Positions 1 through 12,999 are shown, numbered from the stretch's first letter. The stretch: DNA of 64,000 nucleotides from Lobosporangium transversale (GCF_002105155.1 NW_019028989.1:744001-808000), one strand, 5' to 3'. Notes: generated from the letters alone by a model not told the origin. Numbers and translations are program-made.

Positions 1-21
1 AAAACCAGAACAATACCAACG

Positions 22-148
22 ATGAACAATAAAAAAAAAAAAAAGAGCAGATCCAGGTTGAATAGGATCTTGGATAGGGGCAATAGCAGAACAGGGATGA
101 CATTTTTTTTATCTCCAAGGACCAAGGTTGCTATTATCATGTGTTGAC

Positions 149-179
<31 letters not shown>

Positions 180-1492
180 CCTTTCACTTAATAGGCGTCA
201 CGTTATCCCCCTTAGAATCAGGACAGATACTTTGGTATTATTTTGCAGGTGTCAGTGTTCTGGCAGCAGCTGTAGGATTGTTTGGGATGTTTTCAGCTCT
301 TGCAGCCAACAGGAAGGCTGTAAAAGCATTCGAGGCGTTGTACTTTTTGGCATTGATGACACAGGTGGCTTTTGTGATCTGGGCCATGACTTGGTGCAGG
401 AAGAACAAGAGTAACTTCCTTACAGTCTGCAATGCTTCTAAAGATGGTCTGTTTGACCTCCCAGCCCCTGGATTTGTCTCGGGATGGTCCTGTGATAACA
501 TGTTCTTGGCTCTGATGCTCTCCCTTGGCTTTGGTAATGCAATTTGGCTCATTTTCCATGTAAGTATATTATTGATTTGACATAAAAAAAAGACCGCTTG
601 GGCTATTTACTATTTTAGTGGCGCATAGCCACAATGGAAAATTGGATTAGAAACAACACAAATTACATAGAGCGCAATTTATTGAGCTTGGATTGACCAA
701 TCGTACCTCTCTTCCGTATTTGAAAATAACCACTAATCCATTTAAACAATAATTCAGATTTACATGACCAATCGTGTGATCCACTACGCTCGCGAGCTCT
801 TTGCTGAGAAGGCGAACCGTTACAAGGTTCTGGGTGAGGCTGCAGTTAAGGAGCTGGATCGAGAGCAACAGATTCCTCTCAACTACACTAATATTGGAGG
901 TTCTTCAAACGACCGCGAGCCTCCTCAACCTTCATACAGTGATGAGATTGAGTACAAAAATCCTCGCTCAGATGATTATCACCAGCAATCCAGAGCTGCA
1001 GCTGCAGGTTTTGGTTCTTATGGACATGACCTGCCTTCTCATCAGCAGCAGTTCCACCAGGGTTACCAGCCTTATACTCACCAACCTGCTGCTCCTGGAT
1101 TCAGCCATCGCGACTCTACTCAAGGACTGGATCTTGTGAATCCATACTATGATGATGGAACCATCCCTGCACCTCCGCCTCCACCTGTCGCTTCGTCTGC
1201 TCCTTTCGTGACTGTGCCAGGAGTTGGTCAATCGTTTGTTCATGGGTCCACCAATAAGATTCCCTCGCCATTTGATGATGATGTACCTGTTACTACACCT
1301 CCAGCACCAGCAACAGCACAGTCACCTAGCCAGGATATCAAAGTGCCAATGCCTCCATCACCACGCGACGAAGATGTTAAATCACCATCTTATCCTCCTG
1401 TGGATCTGCTTTCGCCTACTCTTGCTACACAACAAGCTAGTGGGAGTGGCAGCAACAACAATGGAAAGAGTGGTGAACCTTATCAATTTTAA
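22..1492 (+). CDS. Multi-spanning membrane protein with Pro/Gln-rich tail
   Basis: Three exons are proposed: 22-142 (tentative), 195-559 and 758-1492, giving 406 codons with all phases consistent. Hydrophobic segments lie at about residues 52-74, 87-108 and 142-165. A weaker one just before them is contributed by exon 1, so three or four membrane spans are possible. A Cys-containing loop (Cys119, Cys140) lies between the last two spans. After a charged helix the C-terminal ~200 residues are disordered and rich in Pro, Gln and Ser, with a PPPPP run, and probably cytosolic. The layout resembles fungal tetraspan or MARVEL-type plasma-membrane proteins, but I recognise no named family. The second intron has a clean GTAAGT donor at 560. 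The first is a 52-nt intron made mostly of one T-run with a weak donor (GTTGAC), so the true N-terminus may lie outside the window. Confidence 0.7.
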
Positions 1493-1619
1493 AGAAAGGG
1501 ATTTAAGAGAGCATTATTTTTTCATATCCATCAATCTTTTCGTTCTAAATACCAAATACCAAATACCAAGCAAATATACGGTGTGTTCATCATATGTAAA
1601 TAAACTACAATAACATTTC

Positions 1620-1653
<34 letters not shown>

Positions 1654-1793
1654 GTCATAAAAGCAATGTTCTCTGGTAAAGATGGATCTGCTATTATGTT
1701 GTGTGTCTGGCTTTGTTTAATAGAGATAGATCTGCAAGCCATTTTAGACCAATTTTTTTAAAAAAAAAAGACTTGTCAGCAAACTAAAAAACC

Positions 1794-1824
<31 letters not shown>

Positions 1825-1877
1825 CGTAATATCTTTTCCCGGATAATTTGTCGCTTGTTTATCCCTTTTGAACAATG

Positions 1878-1921
<44 letters not shown>

Positions 1922-2390
1922 TTAGAAACCGATAAAAGCAAACTCTTGGCTTTGGATGGGCTGTATACTGTGTGTGGCGTTGCCAATGAGAAAGGTCCTA
2001 AACGGCGGAAAAACATAATTGTTTATTTGCTCATGCAGTTCTGAGCAGATGATTCTGGAAAAGGAAGAAAGGAAGCATCGATTTCAACATTGTGTCACAC
2101 AGAGATGGAGGGGGCTGCGCAGCGGCGTGTTTTTTTTATGCTTCAAAAATGGATTCTTGGCAAACATTCGCCTTGGCCAACAATGATCACATCTACGCTA
2201 ATAAGCAAGTAGCTTTCATTTCAACTATAAAAAAAGGCCCCTCCCACCTTTTTCATTCCTGTCTTCAATTCACGTTTCTTTATCATTCAACATTTCAAGT
2301 CTACAGTAACTCAAAAGACTTTTCTTTCTTTCTTTCTTATAATTACTTTTACAATTTAAAAACAGCCTTAAAAAAGCAAATCAAACAATA
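1493..2390. other. Intergenic, homopolymer-rich
   Basis: This stretch holds the 3' flank of the membrane-protein gene and the 5' flank of the next gene. It carries several long runs: A30 near 1625, a T-run then an A-run at 1794-1824, and A41 at 1879-1919. No coding segment is supported. Confidence 0.6.
2226..2235 (+). promoter_or_regulatory. TATA-like box
   Basis: TATAAAAAAA lies about 165 bp upstream of the ATG at 2391 and is followed by a pyrimidine-rich stretch, the usual layout of a fungal core promoter. The assignment rests on sequence and position only. Confidence 0.45.
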
Positions 2391-3680
2391 ATGGTACACC
2401 CACTTTCAGAGATGGATCTCAAATACAAGCAACAACAAGAGCAAGAGCAACAGCAACAGTTGCTTCAGCCGCCACAGCCACAGCCACAGCCACAAGACTT
2501 TAACAGAGCAGGCTCAATACAAACATCCATGCCAGGATCCTTCCCTTCTCATCCTGTCGTTTGCTCTAATGAAGTTTCAACAACGTCTTCAGGCACGGTC
2601 CGGCGTCCGTGCCATTCCCTTTCCTCTTCTTCATCTTGGTCATCTTGTTCATCTGCATCCTCTGCGTCCCGTGCTGCGTACAAGGCGCTGAAGAAGAGTA
2701 TCAAAGCTGAAGCCAGAGCTGTCAAGAATGAAGCTCGCGCACTCAAGAAGGAATCTAAATATCAATCCAAGGAAGCTAAACGTGAAGCCAAAATCCAGGC
2801 TAAGTTACTTGACAAGGAGACTCATCAACAGACCAAAGAAGCTTTGAAACTTGCAAAGAAGGAGATCCACCAGCAGACCAAAGACGCTTTGAAAGTTGCA
2901 AAGAAGTCATGGAAAGCCTATAAAAAAGAATATATGGAGAGTTGTCACAAGAACAATAGTGACAGCAATAATCGCAACAACAGTAATAATTACAACTCTA
3001 GCGACTATGGAAGACGTCGGTGCAACTATAATTACAGTTATAGCTATGGTCACGGTCACGGTCAAGGTCGTCAGGATTACTGCAGACGTCGACAGTACTC
3101 TACACCAACAACTCCCTTCAGCCTCGCTCGCATTGGTTCACAGATAGTTTCCAAAGCTGTAGAACGAAGCATAAACATTATTGAAGGAGCGAACTCAAAC
3201 CATCATCGCAACTCTCAGCAATATCCTCATCGTCATGAACTCTCTTCGCCACAGGTAGTGATTGTCTCGCCGCCACCATTGACTAGTGCGGCTCAGGTGC
3301 AAATACAAGCTCCAGTGACCACTCCTGCAGCTATTACAAATAGTACACTATCCTCATTTTACAACAAGCCGATCGCTCCTCAGGATCCCCTCATTTGTGC
3401 CATGGCAAATCTATCTGTTCACCATCCTACTCCTTCTGTGCCATGTTACCCTCCTTCCTCATCGCCATCGTCTGCATTACGATCCTCATCCACAACAACA
3501 GCAGCAATGATGACAAGTCCTATGAGACTGCCTTCATCATCATCACCTACTGCACCTATCGTCCCTATGGCGACCCCACGGCCTGACCTTGAAGCATTCC
3601 AAAGCCAAGATGACGATTTAGAAGACAGATCCATTCCTCCACCTCCATACGAAGCCTCTATTGCAGCTGCAAGGCGTTGA
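2391..3680 (+). CDS. Coiled-coil, low-complexity protein with PPxY motif
   Basis: A single exon of 429 codons. Residues ~10-35 are a Q/P-rich repeat. Residues ~95-185 form a strongly charged Lys/Glu/Ala helix with imperfect repeats built on KEALKLAKKE and HQQTK, predicted as coiled coil. An Asn/Ser-rich linker and a Tyr/Gly/His patch (GHGHGQG) follow. A Ser/Thr/Pro-rich tail ends with a PPPPYE motif, a potential WW-domain ligand. No signal peptide or membrane span is seen. The ATG follows a TATA-like box and a pyrimidine-rich leader, and codon use stays sensible along the full ORF, which supports a real gene. No family is recognised. It is convergent with the next gene, 310 bp away. Confidence 0.7.
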   Translation: MVHPLSEMDLKYKQQQEQEQQQQLLQPPQPQPQPQDFNRAGSIQTSMPGSFPSHPVVCSNEVSTTSSGTVRRPCHSLSSSSSWSSCSSASSASRAAYKALKKSIKAEARAVKNEARALKKESKYQSKEAKREAKIQAKLLDKETHQQTKEALKLAKKEIHQQTKDALKVAKKSWKAYKKEYMESCHKNNSDSNNRNNSNNYNSSDYGRRRCNYNYSYSYGHGHGQGRQDYCRRRQYSTPTTPFSLARIGSQIVSKAVERSINIIEGANSNHHRNSQQYPHRHELSSPQVVIVSPPPLTSAAQVQIQAPVTTPAAITNSTLSSFYNKPIAPQDPLICAMANLSVHHPTPSVPCYPPSSSPSSALRSSSTTTAAMMTSPMRLPSSSSPTAPIVPMATPRPDLEAFQSQDDDLEDRSIPPPPYEASIAAARR

Positions 3681-3990
3681 AGGGGATATACATAGTTGCT
3701 TTTATCTGCCTAATTCTCTACATGTATATTTCTCAAAAACGTATAATATTTATGATTTAACGTGTGTATTTGAAAATAATAAAAAACAAGTTATTAATAA
3801 TAGTCAATTAATGTGCCTTGCTATGTATGCTATATTATATTACAGTTTTTTTTTATGCTTGTTCGCTTGTTCGTTTGTTTGCTTGCTTCGCCGCTTATTT
3901 GAGTTTCGGAGTAAGGAGTATCAGGACTGCATTTTTTAGCATCTAATATCAATATTACCGGCATAAGAGATAAAGGCACAAACAGTGATG
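3681..3990. other. Short convergent intergenic region
   Basis: This 310-bp stretch lies between the 3' ends of two convergent genes. It is A/T-rich and probably contains both polyadenylation regions. Nothing else is seen. Confidence 0.6.
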
Positions 3991-6990
3991 TTATTGTTTG
4001 ACAGCCTTGGGTCTTGGTAAAGCATCTAATGAAAGACGTGGTCGTGTATGATCGTCTACGAACGAGGCCTTGGGCACGGTTTGTCGATTATTACGCTTAA
4101 CAACATTCTGCGAGGGGTATTGCCCATTACCATGACCATACGCTAAGCTCGTAGATGCGATCTCATTAGACTGGTTCTCAAAATCATACCGATAAGAGTC
4201 TGTACTCCTTCGAGGGGACGAAAAGGAAAGACGATCATTAGCATCACTCGAGAATGAGGAGCGTGGGACTACTGGCGATACGCTTGCTGTGATAGCGTTA
4301 GTGTTGCCTGTGGTAGTCATTGCCGTATTCCCTGTCAATGAAATGATCGCTGGGGTAGAGTCAAGGATTGCAGCAGTGGACGTATAACCAGGGGCAGGAG
4401 AGGATAATGAAGGTCGCGAGGCATCCATACTCCGCCTCAGAGCAGTGGCAAGTCCACCTTCCCTCACTGCTGAGGTGGAAAATGAGGCTCTAGCGGTGTC
4501 AACTGTGGGCAATTGTCGGCTAGAGGACGAGCGAGGGAGGTCTTTACTGTCTCTGCTATGTTGCCCATTGCTTAAATGAAAAAGATCACTCCCATTGCGG
4601 TTTCTAGCAGCAATAGGGGTTCCATCATCTGTAGAACGTGAATAATGATGGTGTTGGTGCTGCCGCTGTTGCACCCTTGAATCAAATGAAGTATCAGTAG
4701 TATTTATTTCAGGTTGTTGCTTTGCTTCTCCAAAAGGCGATGGAGCAACAATGTCCCAGTTAGGAGTAGGGCTAGTCGTCGTAGCAGCAGTGACGGTAGC
4801 AACATTTGGCTCTGGCTGCGATCCTGACAGATACGTTGTATCACTTAGATCTCGCTGCAGCAATCGGTTGAGATGATGATGTGTAGTATCCTCACGCTGG
4901 ATCAAATCTCTTTGAGGCTCATTACTCTGTCGGTGTTGTTGCTGATTGAATACCTCATCATAGCCGTATGAAATAGGTGTTAAGTTCCTATTCTTCCCCT
5001 CTGGAGCATGACCATATTTTTCTTCAGAGATGTCAATTTGTATATGATCATCATTAAACCTAGTGCTCGCCGCTGGCTTCCAACTACCATGCTCGTACCC
5101 ATGCCCTTCTTCATGCTCTTGTTCATACCCACCTCGTGCTGTGTGAATGTTATTATCCCCCATGTTACATTTCTCCTTGGGCATTGCTGTTATTGCTCTA
5201 TCCTGAAAGCCATGATGGCGGTAGCCGTTTGAATTACTACTACTGCCAGCTCCGTCGCCACTGTCGGTGCTATCCCTCCCATCAGTATGCGAATAAAGCG
5301 CTGCTGATCCATGTTCGCCGGAGGAGTCAGCTTTGCTCTTTCCAGCGTTACGACGGCGAAGCACCAATGGTCGAACAACATACATTAAAATCAGGCCACA
5401 AACCGTTGCTGAGAGGATACCGACAATAGCTCCAAAGACAGGCTTGGACAAGGCCAAGTGCTTTGACCCTGAAGGAGGAGATGCATCTCCAATTGAAGGC
5501 GAAATACTGACCATGAAATCAGTAATCACATTACTACCTCCTTGTTGACCCGCTTTGCCCGTAGCTGTAGTGCTATGAACTGCTGTTTCTTTGAGATGTT
5601 TGAGGGCCTCTGGGGGATGCATAAGAGAAGCAGGGCCAAGAAGCATTTGGAATAAATATTCGGCTGTTCCTTGATCTGCCATCGCTACCGTAGATGGGAA
5701 TCGAAGCGTTGCTTGGGAATCATCAGCATTAACAGTAGCAACAGTAGTCCCTAGGCTTTGCTGCCTTCCAAGCATGCCTCTATTAATCTTTTCTTGAGAG
5801 TAAGTTTCTCCACGTCGGTTAAGGAGGCGAGCTGAGCCGACAATGACGGGATGGAGCAACTTGTAAAGGAGAGGTTCATAATCATCATTCTCGTTTATAT
5901 TACTGTTGCTGCCAATATCGCTTCTACGGTGAATGCTAGCGCCTTCGCTGCCATCTCCTCCTTTATCGCCTTCACCACCGCTTCCACTACCGCCGTTAGA
6001 GTCACTATTACCACCACCTTCTTTACCCCCATTATTATTACCATTGCCGGGGGGTTGTGTTGAGGTTGCAACAGGAGAACCCTGTGTGGTGGTAGTTGTG
6101 ACCGCGGGTGCAGCAACTGCTGTTGATGAGGAAGAAAATGAAATTGGTGCTCCTGTGGTTGCGACCGTGGCTGTGACGGTGGCGGCAGTTGTTGTCGTTA
6201 CTATCACTGTTGCTGTTGCTGTTGCCGTTGTTGTTGTTGCTAATGTTGTTGCTGCTATTGGAACTGATGTAGAGATGGAGTGAGGTAGCGGGCTAGGGAA
6301 GATACAGGATGTCTGGTTGTAGATTAGGACCGCTTGAGGATTAGAGCCTTCAAGATTAGCAAGCTTAGTTGTGAGTGAGCACCCAGCACAGTCCAGAAAT
6401 GCGACCCATGCACGATCAATCCTGTCTGTGACCTTCTCATTACACAACTTTCCGACGTCGTACAAGCGACCCTGTTTAAGATTATAAAGAGCTCCTTTGT
6501 TAATAATGTGTTTTGTGTAAAAAAAAAAAAAAAATAAGAAAAACAAAATAGATCTCTTGGTTGAGTAAATCTTTATGTCATCCATAGGCTAGTTTACCCG
6601 TATGCCGGTTGCTCCAGGACGAGGTGTTCCATCGACAATCTTGATATTGCTAAAGAGCTTTGATTCTGGTGGAGAACAAACTGGAACACTCAATGCACTT
6701 GGTCCACTTCCTTTTCCATTTGCGGACGTAGTATCGGATCTTGTGCCTGCTACTACTCCTGCTGCTGCTGAAGATGCTGTGGTAGTGGCGGCGCCCATGG
6801 GATGATTTTCTTCAGCTGTACAAGAGATCAAGTTGGTCTGGAGCTCAAAATTGGTCGTTGAAGCTTTGTTTGCACTGATAACCGAAGCAGCGACTCGATG
6901 ATGTATATCATTTTTGGCGGGCCATGACCATATCGAGACAAGCAGGACCACTGTACGGATGCTGATGATGGATTTCGGGATGCACTTCAT
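3991..6990 (-). CDS. Single-pass membrane protein with PA domain, no RING
   Basis: Two exons, 6990-6598 and 6471-3991, give 957 codons; the 126-nt intron has GT at 6597 and AG at 6473-6472. The N-terminus has a signal-anchor or signal peptide (VVLLVSIW). Residues ~115-190 match a protease-associated (PA) domain: the sequence around GCSLTTKLAN followed by AVLIYNQ is the typical beta-strand and helix core. A long Ser/Thr/Ala/Gly-rich, probably O-glycosylated region follows. One membrane span lies at ~475-497 (VFGAIVGILSATVCG) with a positive stop-transfer RPLVLRRR. The ~450-residue cytosolic tail is Ser-rich and disordered. PA-TM proteins often carry a C-terminal RING; none is seen here. It may be a vacuolar sorting receptor-like or cell-surface protein. 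The domain call is by motif and the cellular role is open. Confidence 0.75.
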
Positions 6991-8731
6991 GTTTATTATT
7001 TATTTGTGTATTTTTTTCTTATAAAAAAAAAAAAGTATAATATTATTGCTATTGAGGAAGAGGTACGTTTGAAAGGTTGGTTATTAAGACTGGGTAGAGG
7101 ATAGGAGAACTACGACTTGGGGCACCCAGGCCAAGAAGATAGAGCTGCGGAAATGAAGAAGAGAGAGAGTAGGCAAAGTGATGTGGTATGTGGCAAATCT
7201 CCCTTCCCACGACGGGATGAACGGAAACGAACAAAAACTATTCGATAGGTAGAAAATGTCTGGTAAGGATAAATTGAATTGTGGTTCCAGACTTTAGAAT
7301 TTGGGACGACAATAAAGACAAAAGCAATTGAGTAAAAGAGATAGGTGGGGATGGAAGGGAGCAGCATAACTGTCGCGACAGACAATTTTTTTTTTTTTTC
7401 CCGATGTTACACAAACGGTCTATATCGCGAGATTCTGATGGAGAACAGGTCTGATGCGATTCTTAACCTTGCAAGTGTGCAAAGTCAACACAAGAGAAAG
7501 CTTGCTTTGCTTTGTTTAGTATGATTAGGCATGTTCAATAACGTAATTTAAAAGGACAGACCAGGTTTAACACAGCACAATATTCCAATGTTTTGGGATT
7601 AATATAAAACACGAACAGAATAAAAGCTCATTGCAAAAAATATAGAGATGTATGCATGTATATCATGTATATTTATACTATGCACACAATGGTGCAATCT
7701 CACCACACTTGTCCGATATTTTGTTCAGATGGGATCGGATCTATAGCCTGCGCCATGATCGCACGCCATCTACGCAGATTGACAGCTAATACATTTTTTT
7801 ATCTAGTTTCTTACATGTACATGCAGAGTGGCTATTGTGTTCCCACTTACCCGCATACACTCATCTTATGTATGCTTTGAGGCATTTTTTATTCAACTCC
7901 AAAAAATAAACACCACCACCTTTTCGCTGTGGTGCAATCTGTCCTGTAAAAAAGAAGAGAGACAAATTAAAGACAATGATAAGCCTACGTCTATGAGCAT
8001 TATCAAGAGATGATATAAAACCATGACACGCATTTACACCGAATAGCCCCGGGCGAGAATGATGATGGGTCAATGAGGATCAAAGGAAGAGAGAGTGAAA
8101 GCTATCAAATAATAGGGGACATGTTGTGTTATGTCATTAGCATGAGAGGGGTAAATAATTATGCGCGGTGTCTTATCGTAATTAGTATCTCAAGTGTCTT
8201 CTCTTGACTAAAGGAGATATTAGTGAAGCACAAGGGTCCATGTGGGGTCAAGCAAGGGCTTACATTCACACATCTAAACACATGGCCAGTGCGCCATTTT
8301 TTTTTTTTTTTTTTTTTTTTTAATCCTCTGTCGAAGAAAAGGGTGTGATAGCTTGCCCGCATTTGCGTTACACACAGCACATGCACAAGGGCAAAACTTT
8401 TTTTTTTATTTTTATTTTTTTATTGGATAAATAGCCCATTCATTGCCATTGCCACAAATATCCCTTCATTGCCTCTTTGTTCATCCTCATTCTCATTTAC
8501 TTTCCTTCATCCTCATTCAACAACAAAAACAAAAGTCATGGCAACAGTTATTCTCATTCTTTCTTAGCTCATCCATTACTCCGCTCGGAATAAAAAAATA
8601 TTTCGTTTCCTTTTTTTTTATATCAGGGTCCAAGCATTCCATCATATCCTCTCTATTCTCTTATTCTCTTCTGACTTGAGTTTTACCTAACTGAGGACTA
8701 ACCTTGAGAAACATAAAGGAAACTCCCTAAC
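6991..8731. other. Divergent intergenic region
   Basis: This 1.74-kb stretch lies between divergently transcribed genes and should hold both promoters. A T-run near 7387-7400 and another at 8298-8321 are seen, with a pyrimidine-rich leader just before the ATG at 8732. No coding segment is supported. Confidence 0.55.
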
Positions 8732-11300
8732 ATGCAATTGACATACCCGGCTAACAAAGTCTCGACGTCTGCTCGTGCTGCGTCCTTCCTGGCTGCTTGT
8801 GCGGTTGCTCTTGTCTCTGGAACGCCCTACCTCTACTCCACCTACGCTAATCAACTTACCTCCAAGCTCTCGCTGAATGCAATCCAATCCAATGTAATGA
8901 AAACCCCACAACAAACCCTGTTTGTTTTTCTGTGTTCCCATGTCAAAAGGGGCTCATTCTTTCACTCTATTTTATTATTGATCTGCTTCATTGACCCAAC
9001 ATTCTGATTCTTCTTCCTCAATCACATTTATAAAAAAAAAAAAGATTGTAGGAGCCGGTGTTCACTATGGGCTTTTCCTCTCAGGTAAGAAAAAAAAGAA
9101 AAAGAAAAAGAAGATGAAATGATGAGCCAAGCATCTTTTCATAAATGATTTCTCCTTTCTCTTTTCCCACTCCGTTGAATTGATGGGATATTGTAGGACA
9201 GACGAGAAAGAAAACAACAACAACTACAGTAGGGGGTTTGGTAAAGAAATTGATCGGCAAAATCGCTTACGCTGAATGGTTCTTTTTTTATTTTTATTTT
9301 ATTATTTTATTTTACGCTCCTGTGCGTTCATAGGTCCGCTCTTTGGGCGCTTGGTTGATATCCGTGGACCAAGAGCGTAAGTCACTCTGGTTTTCTTTTT
9401 TTGAGTTTTTTTATATAATCCACGTACACACACATATACCTGCATTCTATACTTTCGGCATGGGACATGATTACATCTTGCATAGTTCATAGTTTAAACT
9501 AATCAACAGACAGATAAAAAGTATGGCGTCAATGCCATCTTTTGGTTGAGGAATACAGATCTTCCATTTCTGTAAAATATCGCATCAGACCGTGAGAGGA
9601 TGAGCATAACAAAAAAAAAAAAAAGAGATGGTTCAACATTCTTTCCTCCCCCCATCAGCTTTATTCCACTTTCGCTTCCCGCACAGACAATTTGCCTACA
9701 AACATGAGCATAGAAAAAAAAGAAAAAAACTTGTCCCGCTGTGCATATCTCTTGTCGATCATATCCATTGAATTTCTTGTCCCGTAGATTTTATTTTCTG
9801 CTTTCTAACTTTATCTCTTCTGTCCCACCTTTTTCTATTTGTAAACATGATGGCATTCTTCAAAATCAAAGTGCTGGAATCTTTGCAGCAGGACTGTTGG
9901 TCGCAGGATATTCAGGTCTCGCTCTCACGTACTCGGGCCTGTTTAATTCATTCGGCTTTTTCACCGCCTTCTTTTTCCTGATATTCGTGGGAATGGGAAG
10001 TCAAGCAGGCTACATGACAGCTGTAAGCACAAATGCTCACAATTTCCATTCTGCTCGAGGAATCGCAATGGGGGTTCCCATTGCATGCTTTGGTCTATCG
10101 GCCCTCTTGTTTGCTCAGATCAACAATCAGTGGTTCAAGCATGATACTCAGGGCTTTTTGTTATTGGTGGCCAAGTTGATCGGAAGCGTCATCTTGTGCT
10201 CGATTCTGTTCCTGAGAATCTTTCCTGGTGAAAGTGATGATGATATCGATCCAGAAGCTGTCGCTGCCGCTACACATCAACACCACCATTATCTTAACAA
10301 TGGTCATTCTCATCGCGACGAGGATGAGGATGACGAGGCAGCAGAACGTCGCAGGAGAATCCAGGAGCAACAGAGACTTTTACCACCTAATTCTCCTCGC
10401 CAATCGAATTGCAGCTCTCACTCTAGCGAATCAACTGTGGCAGTGGGGCAGCCACAGCACGTACCTCCATCGCCAACACAGTCGGCTTTGAGTGGTTTCA
10501 AATTGTTCACTACAGCTCATGTCGCAAAGCTATTATTCTTGAGTATTTTGTTCCTTTCAGGACCAGGTTTGATGTATGTGACGAATGCTGGCAACATTAT
10601 CCGATCGATCTATAGAGATCGTGTGGAGGATCCTACAGTTCCTCCTACTGAAGAAGAACTACTCAAGTTGCAACAGCTACAGAACTATCATGTCTCTTTG
10701 ATCAGTCTTTGTTCTTGTTTGGGTCGGATTTCTGTTGGTTTGATGTCGGATGTGGGCAAGCGAGGCAACGGTCGATGGTGGGGGATTAACCGGATTGGAT
10801 TCTTGCTTTATGCGGGTGTCTGTGTCTGGTTGGGCCAGACCTTTGGAGCTGCTGTGACCGAGATTGAGGATCTGGCCAAGGTCTCGATCCTTGTTGGCTT
10901 AGGTTATGGCAGCGTTTTTGGTGAGTCATATATCTGTATAGCATCTAGAAAAGGGGTCTATAAGGTTTAATTTATTAATGCCATATCTTTTTCTAATTTT
11001 TTTTTTTTTTTCTTCCCTTCCTTCTAACCAGGTGTTGCACCGACGATTGTTAGTGAGTGGTTTGGGGTCGGAAACTTTGGAACTAATTGGGGGTGGATTT
11101 CTGTTGGCAACGCAATCGGAGGTCAATTCTTCAATCTACTTTTTGGAACGTTGTATGATCTAGAGGCACAGCATGAACAAACGCTCCAATGTTTCGGAAT
11201 TGAGTGTTTTCACACATCGTTTGTGTTGGGAACATGCTCAACATTTTTAGGCGTAGCTGTACTTGCTTATCTGACCTACATTACTCGGCGAACATATTGA
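8732..11300 (+). CDS. MCH1-like major facilitator transporter
   Basis: Five exons: 8732-8893, 9045-9084, 9334-9376, 9872-10920 and 11032-11300, giving 520 codons with all phases consistent. It is a 12-span major facilitator of the nodulin-like/MCH1 group. Span 1 contains CAVALVSGTPYLYSTYA. The loop after span 2 has the MFS motif GPLFGRLVDIRGPR. The C-half has SVFGVAPTIVSEWFG and GTNWGWISVGNAIGG, typical of this group. Two micro-exons (40 and 43 nt) encode the region around span 2. The central cytosolic loop (~residues 220-310) is long and disordered, with a His-rich then Asp/Glu-rich patch. MCH1-type proteins sit in fungal vacuolar or plasma membranes and their substrate is uncertain. The gene is convergent with VPS53, 207 bp apart. 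Confidence 0.85.
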
Positions 11301-11507
11301 AATCAAACAACTGCTTAAAACCCATCTTTATCCCTATCTTTCTCATTCTATTATTTCCAAAGACTACTACTAAATAGAAAAAAAAGAAAAAAAAAAGTTG
11401 TACATGTAAAGTAATGTTAAAATAAAAAAAAATGGACAATCTTGCATTCAATCCCCTCATTTCTTTTTCTCTATTATTTTTATTCTTTCTATCAAGTAAC
11501 CAGGCTC

Positions 11508-12961
11508 TTAGTTGCCCGACGGCTCCACAGAACCAGAGTCTTGGTCTTTCTTGGCCCTCATGCCCGCCACAAACTTGCGGAAATTGACGTTTATCTTGGC
11601 ACTTGCTGCAAATGATCCTCCTCCGCTTCCTGATTGAGGGCTCGTGACTGCTGAGCCCCCGGCACCTGCAACCCCAGAGCCTGCACCAACGTTAGAGTCC
11701 CTGTCCTGGCCTAATCCAAACAATCCACCACTACTATTACCTATAGATTGTTCACCACTAGTCCTTGCGCTCCCAGGAGAATTTGAGTGTTGAGCCGCCA
11801 ATGCTGCGAACGGGCTATGGCTAAGAATACTAGAGGTAACAATGTTTCCAAGCTGATATGGGCTGTTATCCCGACCGCTATTATTTCCACTAGCTCCACT
11901 AGGTGTCATCAACCCTACTGGACTACCACTCGATGATGATGAAGAGCCTCCGACCCCACCAAGCACAATGCCCGTCATATTTCCTACTAGCCCTGCGGAA
12001 GGCCCTACAACGCCTTGATTTGAGATATGAGCCGGCATGCTCTGTAGTAACGACATGACTGCAGAGTTATCCGAAAGGCTCTCCATCCCGACCTGTTTCT
12101 TTTGAAACAGGTCAACCATCTGTTGTTGTTCTGATCGCTTGAGACCCTTGAGCTCAAGGATGCGTTGAAAGTTCGCCAGATTCCGATCACCGATCAAGAG
12201 GAAGTAGTGATCAATGAACATATCCACGGGTTCATGTGGACTCATCGCTGTCTTGAGCACAGTCTCAATCTTGCCTAAGCCTCGGGTCACAAATTTGATA
12301 AATCTTGAATTCAAAAGTCAACACCTGTAGATTGTAAGAGTATAACAAAAAAAAAAAAAGTAAACCTTGATACTTACGATGCTGGCACAGGTACAGATGA
12401 TTCTGACCCGAGATTGGGGATCTCCAACAAGAGAGATTTGACGGCTTGTGTGTCAAGGAGCATCTGCTCCGCTCCAATTTCTGAAATTGGCTTGCACTTT
12501 GTGAGATTAATCGCGAACCTTGCAACAAACGACCTAACGTGTATCCAGACACATATACACAAAAAAAAAAAAAAAAGAAAAAAAAAAAAAAAAAAAGAAA
12601 AAAGAAAAGGAAAAGTAAAAGAAAAAGGCAAAAAAGATGATGGAGGGATCGTTGGCATTGTGTTTCTCTTGAGCTAAATTGACATATTCATCTCCACAAT
12701 GCAGTCTATTATATATGTGTGGCCAGACTTACTCAATGAACTTGTCACAGAATGTTCTAAAATATCTCTTGTTGGTGATCAGTTCCTGAATAGCGCCTAC
12801 ACATGTCTTGAGCGTTGCCTGGATCATAGAGACGTATCCAGACTGGTCACCAACATTTTCGATGGTTGCCCAAGGAAGTTTTGCCATCGACTGCAGTGCT
12901 GGTTCGTAATGGTTCTCTACAGCTCGAACCAATGCCTTTGTGCAGGCAGAGATGATGCTGA

Positions 12962-12999
<38 letters not shown>

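Noticed and set aside
1620-1650. Long A-runs as retroposed poly(A) tails
   Set aside because: The runs occur on both strands, inside introns of conserved genes and without target duplications or processed gene bodies next to them.
1744-2016. Phe/Lys-run ORF over homopolymers
   Set aside because: Made of T/A runs only. Many similar ORFs across the window were dropped for the same reason.
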